Origin: Gonium pectorale
Lineage: Eukaryota > Chlorophyta > Chlorophyceae > Chlamydomonadales > Volvocaceae
Assembly: GCA_001584585.1 (NCBI GenBank)
Contig: LSYV01000100.1
Location: forward strand, 1-29,054
DNA length: 29,054 nucleotides
Direction of reading: 5' to 3'
Shown here: positions 1 to 11,200 of the stretch, piece by piece
Layout of the letters: each line of letters starts with the position of its first letter
Numbering within the stretch: the first letter of the stretch is position 1
Made by a program: the position numbers and the translations under genes
The notes under the pieces: model-generated
The model's database searches: none
Seen by the model: only the letters and a program-made list of their open reading frames with translations
What the model was told of the DNA's origin: nothing

Positions 1-471
1 GGCTCCGGAATCGCCTTATGGGGTACTATCATGTGCCCATCCTCACAGCGCCGCCGGGCGAGCGCACGAAGGCGCCCGGAGCTGGACCACGCGACCCCCC
101 TCCGGCCCGCCCGCCGCCGCCCCAGCGCCACATATGTGTGCCAACTTTGCATGCGGCTATCTCCCAAACGGCAAGTCGGATGCACACGTGTAACACGGCT
201 CCGGAATCGCCTTATGGGGTACTATCGTTTGCCCATCCTCACAGCGCCGCCGGGCGTGCCCACGGAGGCGCCCGGAGCTGGACCACGCGACCCCTCCCGG
301 GGCCGCCCGCCGCTCTCGCAGCGCCACACAGGCCCCAGGATCGCCTCATTGGGTTCTATCATGTGCCCATCCTCACGCGCCGCCGGGCGTGCCCACGGAG
401 GCGCTCGGAGTGCCGGAGATTGACAACGCGACCCCTCCCGGGCCCGCCCGCCGCCCCCGCACCGCCACACA
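1..471. repeat. Degenerate GC-rich tandem repeat, three units
   Basis: Three head-to-tail copies start at 1, 197 and 331. Each opens with a variant of GGCTCCGGAATCGCC, continues through TGCCCATCCTCAC and CGCCGCCGGGCG, and ends in a CGCCCGCCGC-rich stretch followed by CGCCACA. Copies 2 and 3 are about 134 and 141 bp. Copy 1 is longer (196 bp) because about 65 bp of unrelated sequence sits at its 3' end. The first copy begins at the window edge, so the array may continue to the left. The repeats create overlapping open frames with Pro/Arg-rich translations that look like artefacts of base composition. Confidence 0.85.
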
Positions 472-560
472 GGCGTGCCAAGTAGGCGCTGAGGGACAAG
501 GCAGTGGCGGGCCTGCCGACGGCCATGGCGTTCACTGCCCTCCCCGTCTCTTATATCTTC

Positions 561-585
561 ATCCTGCCTGTCGCACAGGCAGGAT
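561..585. repeat. Perfect 11-bp inverted repeat with 3-nt loop
   Basis: ATCCTGCCTGT (561-571) is followed by CGC and then by its exact reverse complement (575-585). The element lies outside any coding exon, between the tandem repeat and the DUF3754 gene. Its function is unknown. It could form a hairpin in a transcript or a small cruciform. Confidence 0.8.
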
Positions 586-742
586 TAGAGCGGAAGGCGC
601 TGAGGTGCATTGCAACTGTGCGAGATTAGCCCTTCATTACAGAGTATGTGAGTAACCGTCAGCAAACGGCCTGCTGGGCGATGTACCGCTGCGGCGGCGG
701 CGGCGGATTCCAAGTGGTTGGAGCGGCCTGAGTTTGCACCGG

Positions 743-747
743 TTACA
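743..747 (-). terminator. Candidate TGTAA poly(A) signal for the DUF3754 gene
   Basis: TTACA on the plus strand reads TGTAA on the minus strand. TGTAA is the usual poly(A) signal of volvocine algae. This is the first copy met downstream of the stop at 1721-1723. The distance is long, so the assignment is weak. Confidence 0.3.
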
Positions 748-1720
748 CCCCCGAATAGGCAGCACATATCAAAGCACAGGGACTGACGCCAACGAGGATG
801 ACTTCGGCGATGTATGTGAAATAAGTTGGAGGCACATTGCCACGTCACAATCGACGTATTCACGTTTTGTACAGCACCGACCGTAAGGCGCCAAGCTACA
901 GACTCAAGTGGTTCCTTGGCCCAAAATCCAGCAGGGCCCCACGGGCGGCTGTCCCTGGTGGTCCCGGGAGGGGGCAGGTCCCGTCAATCTATGGTGAACG
1001 CAGCGTGCAGAAGCCACGCGCAAGCACCTCCAGCCCTCCATGTACCATATCAGCGCCTGCGAGAGAACTACAAAAGACAGCACAAACCACACCGTTCGAC
1101 GGTAAGTATGTACAACGGCAGTCATGTTAGTCAGGTGCACGATACACGCGCCCCCCCCCAACACAAATGCATTAGTCGATCGGTCCCAACTGTATATGTT
1201 AACGTCAACATCCCTTCCCTGCCGCCCCACAGTCGGTTGCACTCGCTCAGCCCGTATGTGTTCTTAAGCACACTCCCCAAGACCGCCGCCCGACGGACTC
1301 GGAGTGGCAACCAAGGCGCTGATGCGAGCCCTGCTGTCCCGGACCGAACGGCTCCTTACGACACAGCGCTAACTGTAACTGGAACAGCTGAAGGCATGCG
1401 ACCAACACCGGCGCGCACTGAAGCCTGCCCGGTCGCTCATGTGACCTTTGCTACCCTTGTGCCCTCAGGTCATACTCCTGAAATAAGGCAAGGCAAGTCG
1501 ACCGCTTGCCACCGCTGGAATCACGGTGGCGGTGCGCCTCTCGTGCCCCTCTTTCACGGTGGCATGTACCCCCGCTGACAGCGTGCGCCTCTGCCTCGCT
1601 GATACCCCACTTCGCCATCCACGCAGACCCTTGGGTCATTCCGTCTTCCAGGTGCGCTCCCAGGAGCGACCCCACCCGCGCACGCCGCTCTTCCGAACCT
1701 TGTAACCCGGGCGGCCGCCC

Positions 1721-4700
1721 TTACGCCCGTTTCTTCGCAAGCCCCGAAAACAATCCCCGCTTGCTGGCACTCCCGCTATCCGCCGTGCCCAGGGCGGGGC
1801 CAGAGGACGCCCCCGCCGCCGCTGGGCTCTTGACCGGCGTGGACAATGAGCTTCCGCTAGCGGCCACGACAGGCGCCGTCGCTGCGGGCGTCGCCGCCGA
1901 TTGCGTTGGCGCGACCCCTGCCGTAAGAAGGTTGCTGCCCTCCTCCGCGGGCTTCTTGGGCGCTGACGCCGGGGCGACTGCGGGCTCCCGGTCTGAACCT
2001 GACAGAAGGTTTGACAAGGGGAAGACGGAGGGGCTGGGCGGCTCCGACAGCGCCTTGAAGGCCTGGTGCCACTGGTGCTCGAGCAGAGCGGCTGCCTCCT
2101 CCACGTGTACTGCCTCGAACCTACACAGCGGCAGCATCAGAGCGAGTGGGGCAGGGGCAGGGTTGGGGCGTACGATGTTGGAAGCCTGACGGCAGGGGAC
2201 GATGAGAGAAGCTTGATCGCGGGCATGCGCTAAACGAGCAGCGCGTGGCCAGATCACGATGACTACGCATCGATGCACACAAGCACCTGCCTCCGGAAGT
2301 GCAAATGCGCGTTTACAATTGCACAGTGCCGCGTCGGACGCGGAACGCGCAATCGTCCCGTGCGGCCCACCGCGCTGCTCGCCCGTACAGAGGGTAGGTG
2401 CGCTCCTACTCACTTGACCTGCATGGATCCCCGGTGGAAGATGCGGCGCACAAGACCCCAGCTCTCCAGGCGTGGCAGGGCGTCCTCCACTGCGAAGTCC
2501 ACCGACAGGTCGAAGTTCTTCCGCAGGAAGCGCTCACAGTCCTGGATGGAGGGGCGGAGCATGCCGGGGTGGCCCGGGGTGAGGACGGAGTGCGTGGGGC
2601 GTATGCGCGGAAGTGAGGGGCGGGTGTAAGATAGCCGTATCACGCACACCGTATGTTGCCCTCGCATCCGTTACGGTACATCCAATTCGAGACGCCTTGC
2701 ACCACGAAAGTCACGGCCCCTGCGACCCCCATCGTTCCGCGCCCGGCCGCACCCACCGCGTCAATCATGCCCTCGGTCATCTCAGCCTCCCGCTGCAGCA
2801 GCAGCCCGTACGTCAAGATGGCCTCCTTGAGCTGCGGAGGAGATGGGGTGGGGGTGCAAGGGAAGGCGAGGCTGGGAAAGCGCAAGAGGAGCGGCAAGAG
2901 CGCATAAGGGGCCGATGGGGGGGGCGGAATCCGATGCCATCGTGCCGGGACATGGTTGCGCTTCAGTTGTTCAATCGCGCTCTTCAAACTGCAGGCGAAA
3001 TAATTCCTCGCGTTTCCCCCGCCCACGCGCGCCCGCGGTCAACCCCGCAACCGCCCCTTCGCCCCCACCCACCTGCTGCTCCGCCATGTCCTCCAGCAGC
3101 ATGGACACCACGCCCTCCTGGGCGTCGTCGGTCTTGTCGTACAGAATGTTGACCATGTCCTGGCATTACCGATTCCAATGGGAGAGAATCTCATTACTAG
3201 CCCACAGTGTGGAACACCTGACGTGTGCTTGGTCCTACTGGCATATACACGAACACCGTGATGCTGGAAAATCGCGGCGACGCACGATGTTGGACTCGGG
3301 CAACAGCTCATCCGACTGCCATGCGGCTCGGCCGGCGCCGTACCGACTCGGAGCACCATTCCCGATCGCCCAAGCCCCCAACGGTGCGCCCCCCTCCCCC
3401 TTCCACGCCTGGCCGACGGAATCGCCGTTCCCATCCCGCCGCGTGACTCCCCAATGGAACTACATGGTAAGCCCATGCGCGGACCACTGCGCCACCGGGA
3501 TGCGGTACACCAACCACCACCGCATCAACTCGAGCTCATCCCGTATAGTTACAGCCCAACAATGCCTTGCCAGTCCCTGCAGGACTCCACGTGAGCCGAA
3601 TGGCCGGCTTCCTTTGGCCGAACCTACTGGGATGGAGCCCCCATGCCGTGCCCGTTAGCGGCTCCGGCTCAGCCTTGCGAGCGCATGCAGGCTTGACCCC
3701 CAGCCCACCCACCCCCCGGATCGGCCCCGCGCCCCACCTGAATGGTCTGCGACCGCTCCGCCTGCGCGCTGGTGTACACCTGGCCGCAGCGCGCCGCGAT
3801 GAGGCTGAGGCTGGACCACAGCACGTTGAGGTCCACCTTCTCACCCTGAGGGGTGCACGACCGATCGATGGGGCCGCGGTGCGGGAGCGGGAACCCGTCG
3901 CTGTTCTGGTGTATCATTGTGGCCGCTAAGGGGAGGCAGGCGAGCCGACTTGCATGTCAGCGATTCTGGTCACCCGTGCAAAACGCGCTCCAACAGCTTC
4001 CTCCATCAGAACCCCGTGCATTGCGTTGGAACGGTGTTCGGGGTTGCAAGCCACCCTACCGCCCCCCCCCCCGCGGCCCCGTGCGTACCTTTATGAGCAC
4101 CATGATGGCAGCGAAGAGCCCTCCCACCACCGTGATGACCATCTGGATGATGGTCAGCATCTTTAGGTACACCTATGAGGGAGGTGGAGTGGAGGAGTGG
4201 AGCAATCGAGGAAGGGAGCTGAGCGTGAGTATGATGGTCAGACGCGCAAGGGGTGCCGCAGACGCATGCTGAGCGCCGTGGGGGCCATGGCGACAGGAGG
4301 GCCGAATCGCACGCGCCCGGCTGAGGGCTGACCAAGCCCTGACCTATGACCCCCATCTGGCACCAGCCGACCCCTACCCCTACCAGCCGACCCCTACCCC
4401 TACCACTGAAGATTCCCTGTCCCGCTCCAGCCACCTTCCCTTCCCCTGCCCCAACCTTCTTGTCTGCAAAGATGACGTCGATGTCGGCCATGGGGATGTC
4501 GTGGAATGCCTTGATGTGGATATTGCGGCCCGCCAGGATCTCGCGCTGCCGCTCCTCCATGGGCCGCTGCAGCGCGGGCAGCGCGGTGCGGCGGCGCGCG
4601 GCGGCGGCCTGCTCCCGTGCGGGCGCGGCCGAGCGGTAGAGCACCACCACCTCCTTGAACGCCGGCTCCTGCAGTTTGAGCGTCCTGGCGGGTGCGAAGG

Positions 4701-7700
4701 CGGGAAGCCGGGTGGGGCGCAGATCGTGTGAGCATTTCACAACAAGAGCTATACGGGCAGGAACTTTGCAAGTAAACAATCAACTTTGACAACGGGTTTG
4801 ACGGGGAATGAGTGATGGCGGGTTGAGCTCTCTTAAGGGTGTTTTACCCTTACCGCTATGGCGGGTCGGGAGCCAATCGGCTCGTGTGGCCTGCAACCCC
4901 TCTCTGAGGGAGCCTGTAATCTGTAATCTGAGCCGTGAGGTGACGACAGTACAAGGAGGTACTGTTTGCAGCTCATCCCACCCCTTTTCCTTCGCCGCGT
5001 CCCCTCACTTTGGGAAGTTCTTGATGACGGCCCAGGCATTGGGCATGATGAGCCGCAGCGTCCTGCGGGCCACCACCTTGCGCGCCTCGTGGCGGCTCTC
5101 CGTCAGGGTCAGCGTGGAGGCGCCTACCTGGGGCGGGGGTACGCGCCGGATGCGCCGCCACAGCTGCGGAGGGAGCAGGAACGGCCCAGGGCGCGGGGAC
5201 GACCATAGGTTGCATAACGAGACTTCGCGCCTTTGGCAGACGGCGCCCGGACTGCGGCGGAAGGTACGGCACTGATTGTGATCCCAATACCATTTCTATG
5301 CTAAATACTTCATACGTCGGAATTCAACGCTGCGAATGTGGCCTTGTCTGGGCCGCAGCCTTACATGACGCCGCAGCCTTCCACACCCCGTGCCCTAGCC
5401 CTCATCCCCCCTGCCCTGGCCGGCCCCCCTGGCCGCGCCCACCCACCTTCATGAGCGGCTGCGTGAGCAGGTAGTCGACGAGCAGGTCGATCTTCTCCTG
5501 CGTGTACTGCCCCGATGCCTGCGCGGTGGTGATGCCCCGGTGGAACACCAGCACGCGGTCCGCCAGGTCGGGCAGCGCGGCGCGCAGCTCGGCCCGCTCG
5601 GGGTTGGAAGCCCAGAAGGCGGCCAGCAGCTTGTCGTCGTAGTAGTCCCAGTTCACTGGAAAGGAGGGAGGGAGGGAGGGCTTTGAGAAACAGGGGTTTG
5701 ATAGGTGCGCGTTGGACGCCAGTCGCACTCGCCCATTCGGCGGACAAGCCTTTTCGTAGGGATTGGGGACGAGGCGACGGGAGAGGTTGGTGGGCGGAGG
5801 TTCCCGAGGGCCAGCGGAAGAAGATGGGGGCGGAGGGCGGGGCGCGGATAGTCGCAGGCCGGGTTACATAGTACAGTGGAATGGCCAAAGGGGACGTGGG
5901 CCGCCGCAGGCGTGGGTATGCCGTGCGCTGCTGGCCGCAGCCAGCCAGGGGCGCAGGATTGGCGCCTACGCCCAGCAGGCACTCGCTTCCCAGCTGTGAC
6001 CAGAATGCTCATGCAAGACGCAGCATGATGACCAGGGGCGCCGCGGCTGATGGCCCGCACTCGAAGCTCCCCCAAGTGTCCAAGGCACTCTCAGATGCAC
6101 GTGCGCCACCTACCCGTGATAAACCTCGACCCGACCGGCGGCCGCAGCCACGAGATCCGACGAGAAAGTTGAAGTCTGCCTCTTTGCACTCCTTTGCCCG
6201 TCAAAGTACAAAACCAAGCCTTGCCCTCCCGCCCGGCGCGTCTCTTGATCTGGCTGGCGCCCCCAAGGCCCGCCAAGCACCGTCGCCCCGTCGCCGCCCC
6301 CCCCCGACCCGACGCACCCTCTACAGGCAGCGAGAACATGAACTTGTCCGCCTTGGCCAGCTCCCATTCGGCGTTCGTGAGGATGTGGAAGCGTGCCGCC
6401 GCCATGAGCTGCAGAAAGTCCGACACCAGCTTCTGCTCCGCGCTGTCAAGCTCCGCCACGGTGGGTAGGCCGCCCCCAACGCAGCTGATGAGCTTCTGGT
6501 CCTTGGCGCCCATGCTGAAGCGCAGGAAATTGTGCTTCAGGTTGCGCTTGAGCAGCATGAACTCCTGGGAAACGGGGGCGGAGGGCCGGGGCGGAGCCCA
6601 AGAAATCTTGAGCAGGGGCCGCGGGGTAGGGGATGGGGTAGAGGCGGCAAGACAGGGTGGGGAAGGGAAGGGAACGGGCGCAGACGCCTGAAGCGCACGG
6701 GGGACGAGGTGGGGTTGGCAGGACGATTATGTGCGAAGCGCACGAAATAAAAGGTGCCTTGGCGGGTCGTCTGCTATGCGGAGCGCAAGGAGTGAGGGTT
6801 GCCTTGTGGGGGCGGGGCTGATAAATTGGCCCCCTGCGTTGCCCAAAGGGCCAGGGCGCCGGAAGTGACTGGCTGCTGACCGCGCAGCACCTGGTCCGGC
6901 GCCAGGGAGTCGCACACGACCCGGCATATAATTGCGGCTGTTTGCCAGCTATTCTGCGTTGCACCCACCCAACCGACCCCGGCCTGCTCCCGACACACGG
7001 CACTGACAACATACATGGGTTGTACGTGGACAACGTGCGCATGCCATGCCGGCGCCGTGCGCGCTCTGCCCTCCTGCTCTGCATCTCAGCTTAGTAATTC
7101 AGGTCGTACGGTGTGCAAGGGGAGGGCGATTACCGTGGCCATGAGCTGGGTCAGGACGCCCCTCTTCCAGGTGCCGCACACTCCCGGAGAAGGGGAGGGG
7201 TTAGGGCCGCAATCCAAAGACCCGATTTAGGAACTGCACAAGCTGCGGCCCGGCATATGCAGTTTCGAACCGGAGCGGAACCTTTTCCGCGAGCCTTTCT
7301 ACCCTGCTTGCCCTGGCCACGGTGCCCAGCCCACATGGCCCCTAGTGGTGCCCACCTGCGCGTACAGGCTCTCCACCAGCTGCGCTATTTGCTCAAAGCG
7401 CGTACGCTCCGAAACGGACATGCCCGTCCGAACAAGGGAATATATCTCCTGGAACTCGACCTGGATGTGACAGGGTGGCCGGGGAGCCAGGTCCGAGGTA
7501 ACGCATGGCCTGCCTAGGCCAACATGGCAACGTCACACTTGCTACGTTTGCGCCCTTACCGGAATGTGACGGTCCGGTGGGCAGACAATCTCGCATGCCG
7601 AAGCTGTGTTTAGCGCCTCCTTCTCCTTCTCCTTGCCCTTCCCCATCCTCACAGCTGATCCACCGATGCACCGAATGCGTTCTATTTGATTTTCGACTGG

Positions 7701-7893
7701 AGTTTGTCCTCTTGCCGGAGCGAGCGGCCTAGCAGAAGGCGTGAAGCAGAGTTTTGCTTCCGCGTTGAGGGGGATCGATAACCTCTAGTGATGTTCAATG
7801 CAAGACTTCCGAATGCGACAGAGGCAAGAAGCCAGCAACCTTACGAAGGCGGTGCAGGTGGAGTGAGTACGTGCATTTGCATGGCGTGTCCAT
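1721..7893 (-). CDS. DUF3754 / TMEM143-like membrane protein, 13 exons, about 660 aa
   Basis: Proposed coding exons in transcript order: 7893-7871, 7728-7560, 7460-7356, 6564-6318, 5655-5447, 5127-5009, 4684-4456, 4172-4089, 3845-3738, 3159-3073, 2831-2757, 2541-2414, 2120-1721. All junctions are GT-AG and keep frame. Family hallmarks in order are VNWDYYDDKLL and DRVLVFHRG (residues about 182-215), LQEPAFKEVVVLYR (about 293-307), FHDIPMADIDVIF (about 350-362), a hydrophobic segment in exon 8 (about 371-394), a weaker one in exon 9, LYDKTDDAQEGVV, and the closing FDLSVDFAVEDALPRLE (about 494-510). The last ~130 residues are Ala/Ser/Pro-rich and outside the conserved domain. Plant relatives are often organellar, but I see no convincing transit peptide, so the 5' end is unsure. 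An in-frame ATG in exon 2 (before GKGKEKEKE) is an alternative start. A 30-nt exon at 7163-7134 would also keep frame, but it adds residues the family seems not to need. Biochemical function is unknown. Confidence 0.85.
4362..4401. repeat. Two exact copies of a 20-bp unit inside an intron
   Basis: ACCAGCCGACCCCTACCCCT occurs twice back to back at 4362-4381 and 4382-4401, within the intron between the 4684-4456 and 4172-4089 exons of the DUF3754 gene. It is a pyrimidine-rich minisatellite on the plus strand with no coding role. Confidence 0.85.
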
Positions 7894-8215
7894 GGATAGA
7901 AGCTTGCAGCTGTCCACGAGCCCAAGAGCTGTCCTCGCCCACCGGGATGTCGTATTGCAACCGAATTTCCCCTGCGCCCCTACGCACAGCAAATGCGTGC
8001 AGCTAGGTGCACTACTTATAAAACATCGTAATGACTTGCCGTTGCACAATGTTCATGACATCAAGGCCGCAGTAGCCCGGATATGTCGCAGGGCGTGACC
8101 CAGAAGTGATTTATCTCACAATTGAATGCTTGCATTTATTGCATTAGAGCCTAACATTTGAAACATGCGTTCGAGCTGACCGGCGTTGACCCACCATTGG
8201 AGTTCGCCGAGCGAC
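7894..8215. promoter_or_regulatory. Divergent intergenic region between the DUF3754 and CNBD genes
   Basis: About 320 bp separate the proposed minus-strand start at 7893 from the plus-strand start at 8216. A plus-oriented TATAAAA lies at 8017-8023, about 195 bp before the plus-strand ATG. That is consistent with a TATA box and a 5' UTR of roughly 165 nt for the CNBD gene. No equally good element is visible for the minus-strand gene, whose first exon is itself uncertain. Confidence 0.4.
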
Positions 8216-11200
8216 ATGGCTCTGGGCGACATCATTGACGTCTTAAGACTCCAGTGGGTCCCCAACTGGGCAAGCCGGAAGGGTTGACGGCGGCAACATG
8301 TTACCGCAACATGCTAACCGCCCAAACCGCCCCGGTGCTCAGGTCCTCCCAGAGGAGCCCGGCACAGCTCACCGTTGTCGCACGTTATCTTAGTGCGGAG
8401 GATGTAAGGTGTTTTGTGTGTACTACCCGCGAGCTGGAGCCCTGAATTCGTGTGGTTCGTGCCAACGCAGGGTTTCCTCAGCCCACTGTCTCACGAAGAG
8501 GCAGAGTCCATCTGCAGGTGGCTGGGTAAGTTGCACTAGCAATGCAGGGTGATTGCTCCGGGACCGCTGCCGGGCAGCCTGACACTGCTGATCGCATCCC
8601 ATGCAGAGTACGAGTTTGTCCCTTCCGGCCAGCTCGTATACACCGAGGAACAGTTTGGTGAATGCATGTAAGCCATGGTATTTGTTAGCATCCTGCCCCG
8701 GATGATTGGCTTAAAGCTCTGCCTACCTTTACACGCAGGTACATCGTACTGGGCGGTTCCTGCACGGCACTACCGCGCGCTGGATCTAAGAATCTAGGTG
8801 TGCAGCAGTGGCACTGTTATATCCCGCTGCAGCTTAGTCACTAGATACCCCGGCCACAACGTCTTACCCTCCTGCAGGGCACCTGATGCCCGGACGCGCT
8901 TTCGGAGAACTGGCACTTGTGGCGGCGTGCAGGCCAAGGGGCCGCAGCGTGGTTGCGGGCAGCGAAGGCGTGCATCTGGCTGTACTGCATCGCGGCGCGC
9001 TGGGCCGCATTCGGCTGGCTGGGGAGGATCAGCAGGTGAAGTCTGGGTGGGCATATGTGGAGGCCGCGCATGGGGCAACCGTTACATGCGGCAAGAGGCC
9101 AAAGCGACCGCCACGGCGCACATTCAAAGCCGTCCTGGGCCCCACACCGCAGGTCAGCCCGCGCCACGCGCTGCAAGCCCTGCTGTCCGCTGCGAGCCTG
9201 CGGCTGCTGCGTCTGTCGCCCGGGTCACGCTCGGCGGAGGATGTTGAGATGCTTGCCGAGCTAATGGGGGGCCTCGAGGTATGTCGAGGAGATATAACTG
9301 GTGCCGGAAGGTGTTGGCCCTAGGGGCGGGATAGACGAGACAAGGCGTCAGAGCACCAGGCTAGGCGCACTAGCTTCGTCCCAAAACGCTTACGTGCTGC
9401 ATCAAGGAGTAACCCTCCGTAGCTGGGTTAATTCCAGTAGCAAGCGAGAAACCAATCCACTGGACCATCGGTGGTTGGGCCCATATCCTAAACCCACCTG
9501 GTTTGCCTCTCAACCACGTCACAGGCCTTCACCAAGCTTCCCACTGACATGCTGCGGCGCCTGGCGGCCGAATGCTGCACCGCGCGGCTGCCGTCTGGCC
9601 GTGTACTGATCGAGGAGGACGCCCCTGGGGACTGCATGTTTGTCATGCTGGCGGGCCGGGCCACAGTGCGCGCGAGGCCGCTGGCCAAGAAGCGACCCGG
9701 CGTTCTGGGCCTGGGCCGCGGCGTGCACCCACGCGCACACCACGGGCACGCGCTGCGGCACCGCCGGCCCACCACTGGCGATGGTGGGGAGATTGGCGGC
9801 GGCGGTTGTGGGGCCAGGAGCGGAGGCAGGTCGGCCAGCTTCGCGACGGTGCTGACTGTTCACGGCGGGCGCCACGGCACCACGGGAGGCAACGCCGGGG
9901 GTGCTGGTAGTGACGACGAGTCGCACGAGGACCACGAGGTAGGGTCTTGCGAAGTTCCAGGGAGGCACGGCATGTGCGAAACCGAGGATGGATGCGGCAC
10001 GTGTAAACCTACCATGCTTGCGTGTCGAATCTTCAGCGTGCGCTTGATCCGTTTGCAAGTTCAGTTCACAATCAGGCTTTTGGGTAGGCGCTGAGGCCCT
10101 CGCCCTGCCTGCCTTTTTCCGTTGCCCTCCGCAGGTCGCCTGCAGGCCAGGCACCGCATCTAAGGCCCTCATTAAGGACAGCCCCTTCTGGATCGCCCGC
10201 TTTATGGAAGATACCCTAAAGCGACTGCAGCCGGAGGGGAGTATTGGGGCCTCGGGCTTCAGCCCCAGAGCCGGCATGGCCGCCAAGGGTAACCGCCCCA
10301 TTACCCCGCTGGTCGCGGTGGCGGCCGCACGCTGGCGGCACGCCGCAGCGCTGCGCCACAGCCGAGAGCTCAGCCGCACCGGAGGAACCGAGGATGGCGG
10401 CGGCGGAGCGGGTGCCGCAGTCGAGGACGGCGGCGGGAACGGCGAGGGCATGGAGGCTCTGCTTGGACGGGCTGCGGCGCGCGCCTTGCAGCGCGCGATT
10501 GCGGAGAAGCATGATCGCCACGGCGCGATGGAGGACGGCGAAGGGGCCGCCGCCAACGTGCAGCAGATCAGCCGACCGGCTACTACCAATGCTGACGGCA
10601 CGCCAAACCCCGTCGCTGGCGCGGCGGCTGAATCGGCCCTCATTGGATGCGCTCCGTGGCACCAGGGGTCCCGTGCCTCGCTCCACTCCGCTGCGGGCAC
10701 GGTCGCCATCGCTGCTCCCGCTGCCGCAACGGCCGCCGCCGCTCCGGGTGTCTCTGCTCCCATCCCCGCGCTGGAGGACCCCGCCAAGCGTCTGCTGTCG
10801 CAGATTGGCAGCCGCGACCCCACGCACGTCAGCCGGGCGCTGCTCTCGGAGCTGGTGCAGCGGGCGGACGTGGGGGTGGTGCTGTACGAGGTGGCCAAGA
10901 AGCTGGTGCGGCGGGGGGGCGGCCCGCGGCACATCACGGCCGGTGCCTCGCGCCGCATCAGCCGGGCCCTGCAGCAGCAGATCAGAGCGGGTCCGGACCG
11001 CCTGCCCGCCACGCTGCAGGGGCAGAAGCTACAGGCGCGCAACACGGGCCTGGCGGCCCTGCCCGGCCTGGGCGGACTGGCGCCGGTGGGCGACTCGCTG
11101 GGGCTGCCGTCGGGGGCCGCAAGTGAAGCGCACTCCGGGCAGGTGGGGCCATTCTGGATACGTATGCTGGCAACGCGCGCTTCTGTTCCTCCAACAAATG

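Larger units (their letters stand above)
482..1720. other. Gene-free stretch, probable 3' flank of the DUF3754 gene
   Basis: No exon or family match is visible on either strand. A 250-codon open frame on the plus strand (826-1578) opens with TTG rather than ATG and has no recognisable domain, so it is not called. The stretch holds a short CGG run near 694, a perfect hairpin at 561-585, and the reverse complement of TGTAA at 743-747. That signal could end a 3' UTR of about 970 nt for the minus-strand gene whose stop codon is at 1721-1723. Confidence 0.5.

Noticed and set aside
826..1578. Plus-strand open frame of 250 codons
   Set aside because: It opens with TTG rather than ATG, has no recognisable domain or coding-like periodicity, and lies in the likely 3' flank of the DUF3754 gene.
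7134..7163. A 30-nt exon in the DUF3754 gene (RGVLTQLMAT)
   Set aside because: It keeps frame, but the acceptor is poor and the length between LVESLYAQ and EFMLLKRN fits the family better when exons 7356 and 6564 are joined directly.
9519..11045. Minus-strand open frame of 508 codons
   Set aside because: It is antisense to CNBD-gene exons 8 and 9 that are fixed by domain matches and splice phase. It is a by-product of GC-rich coding sequence.
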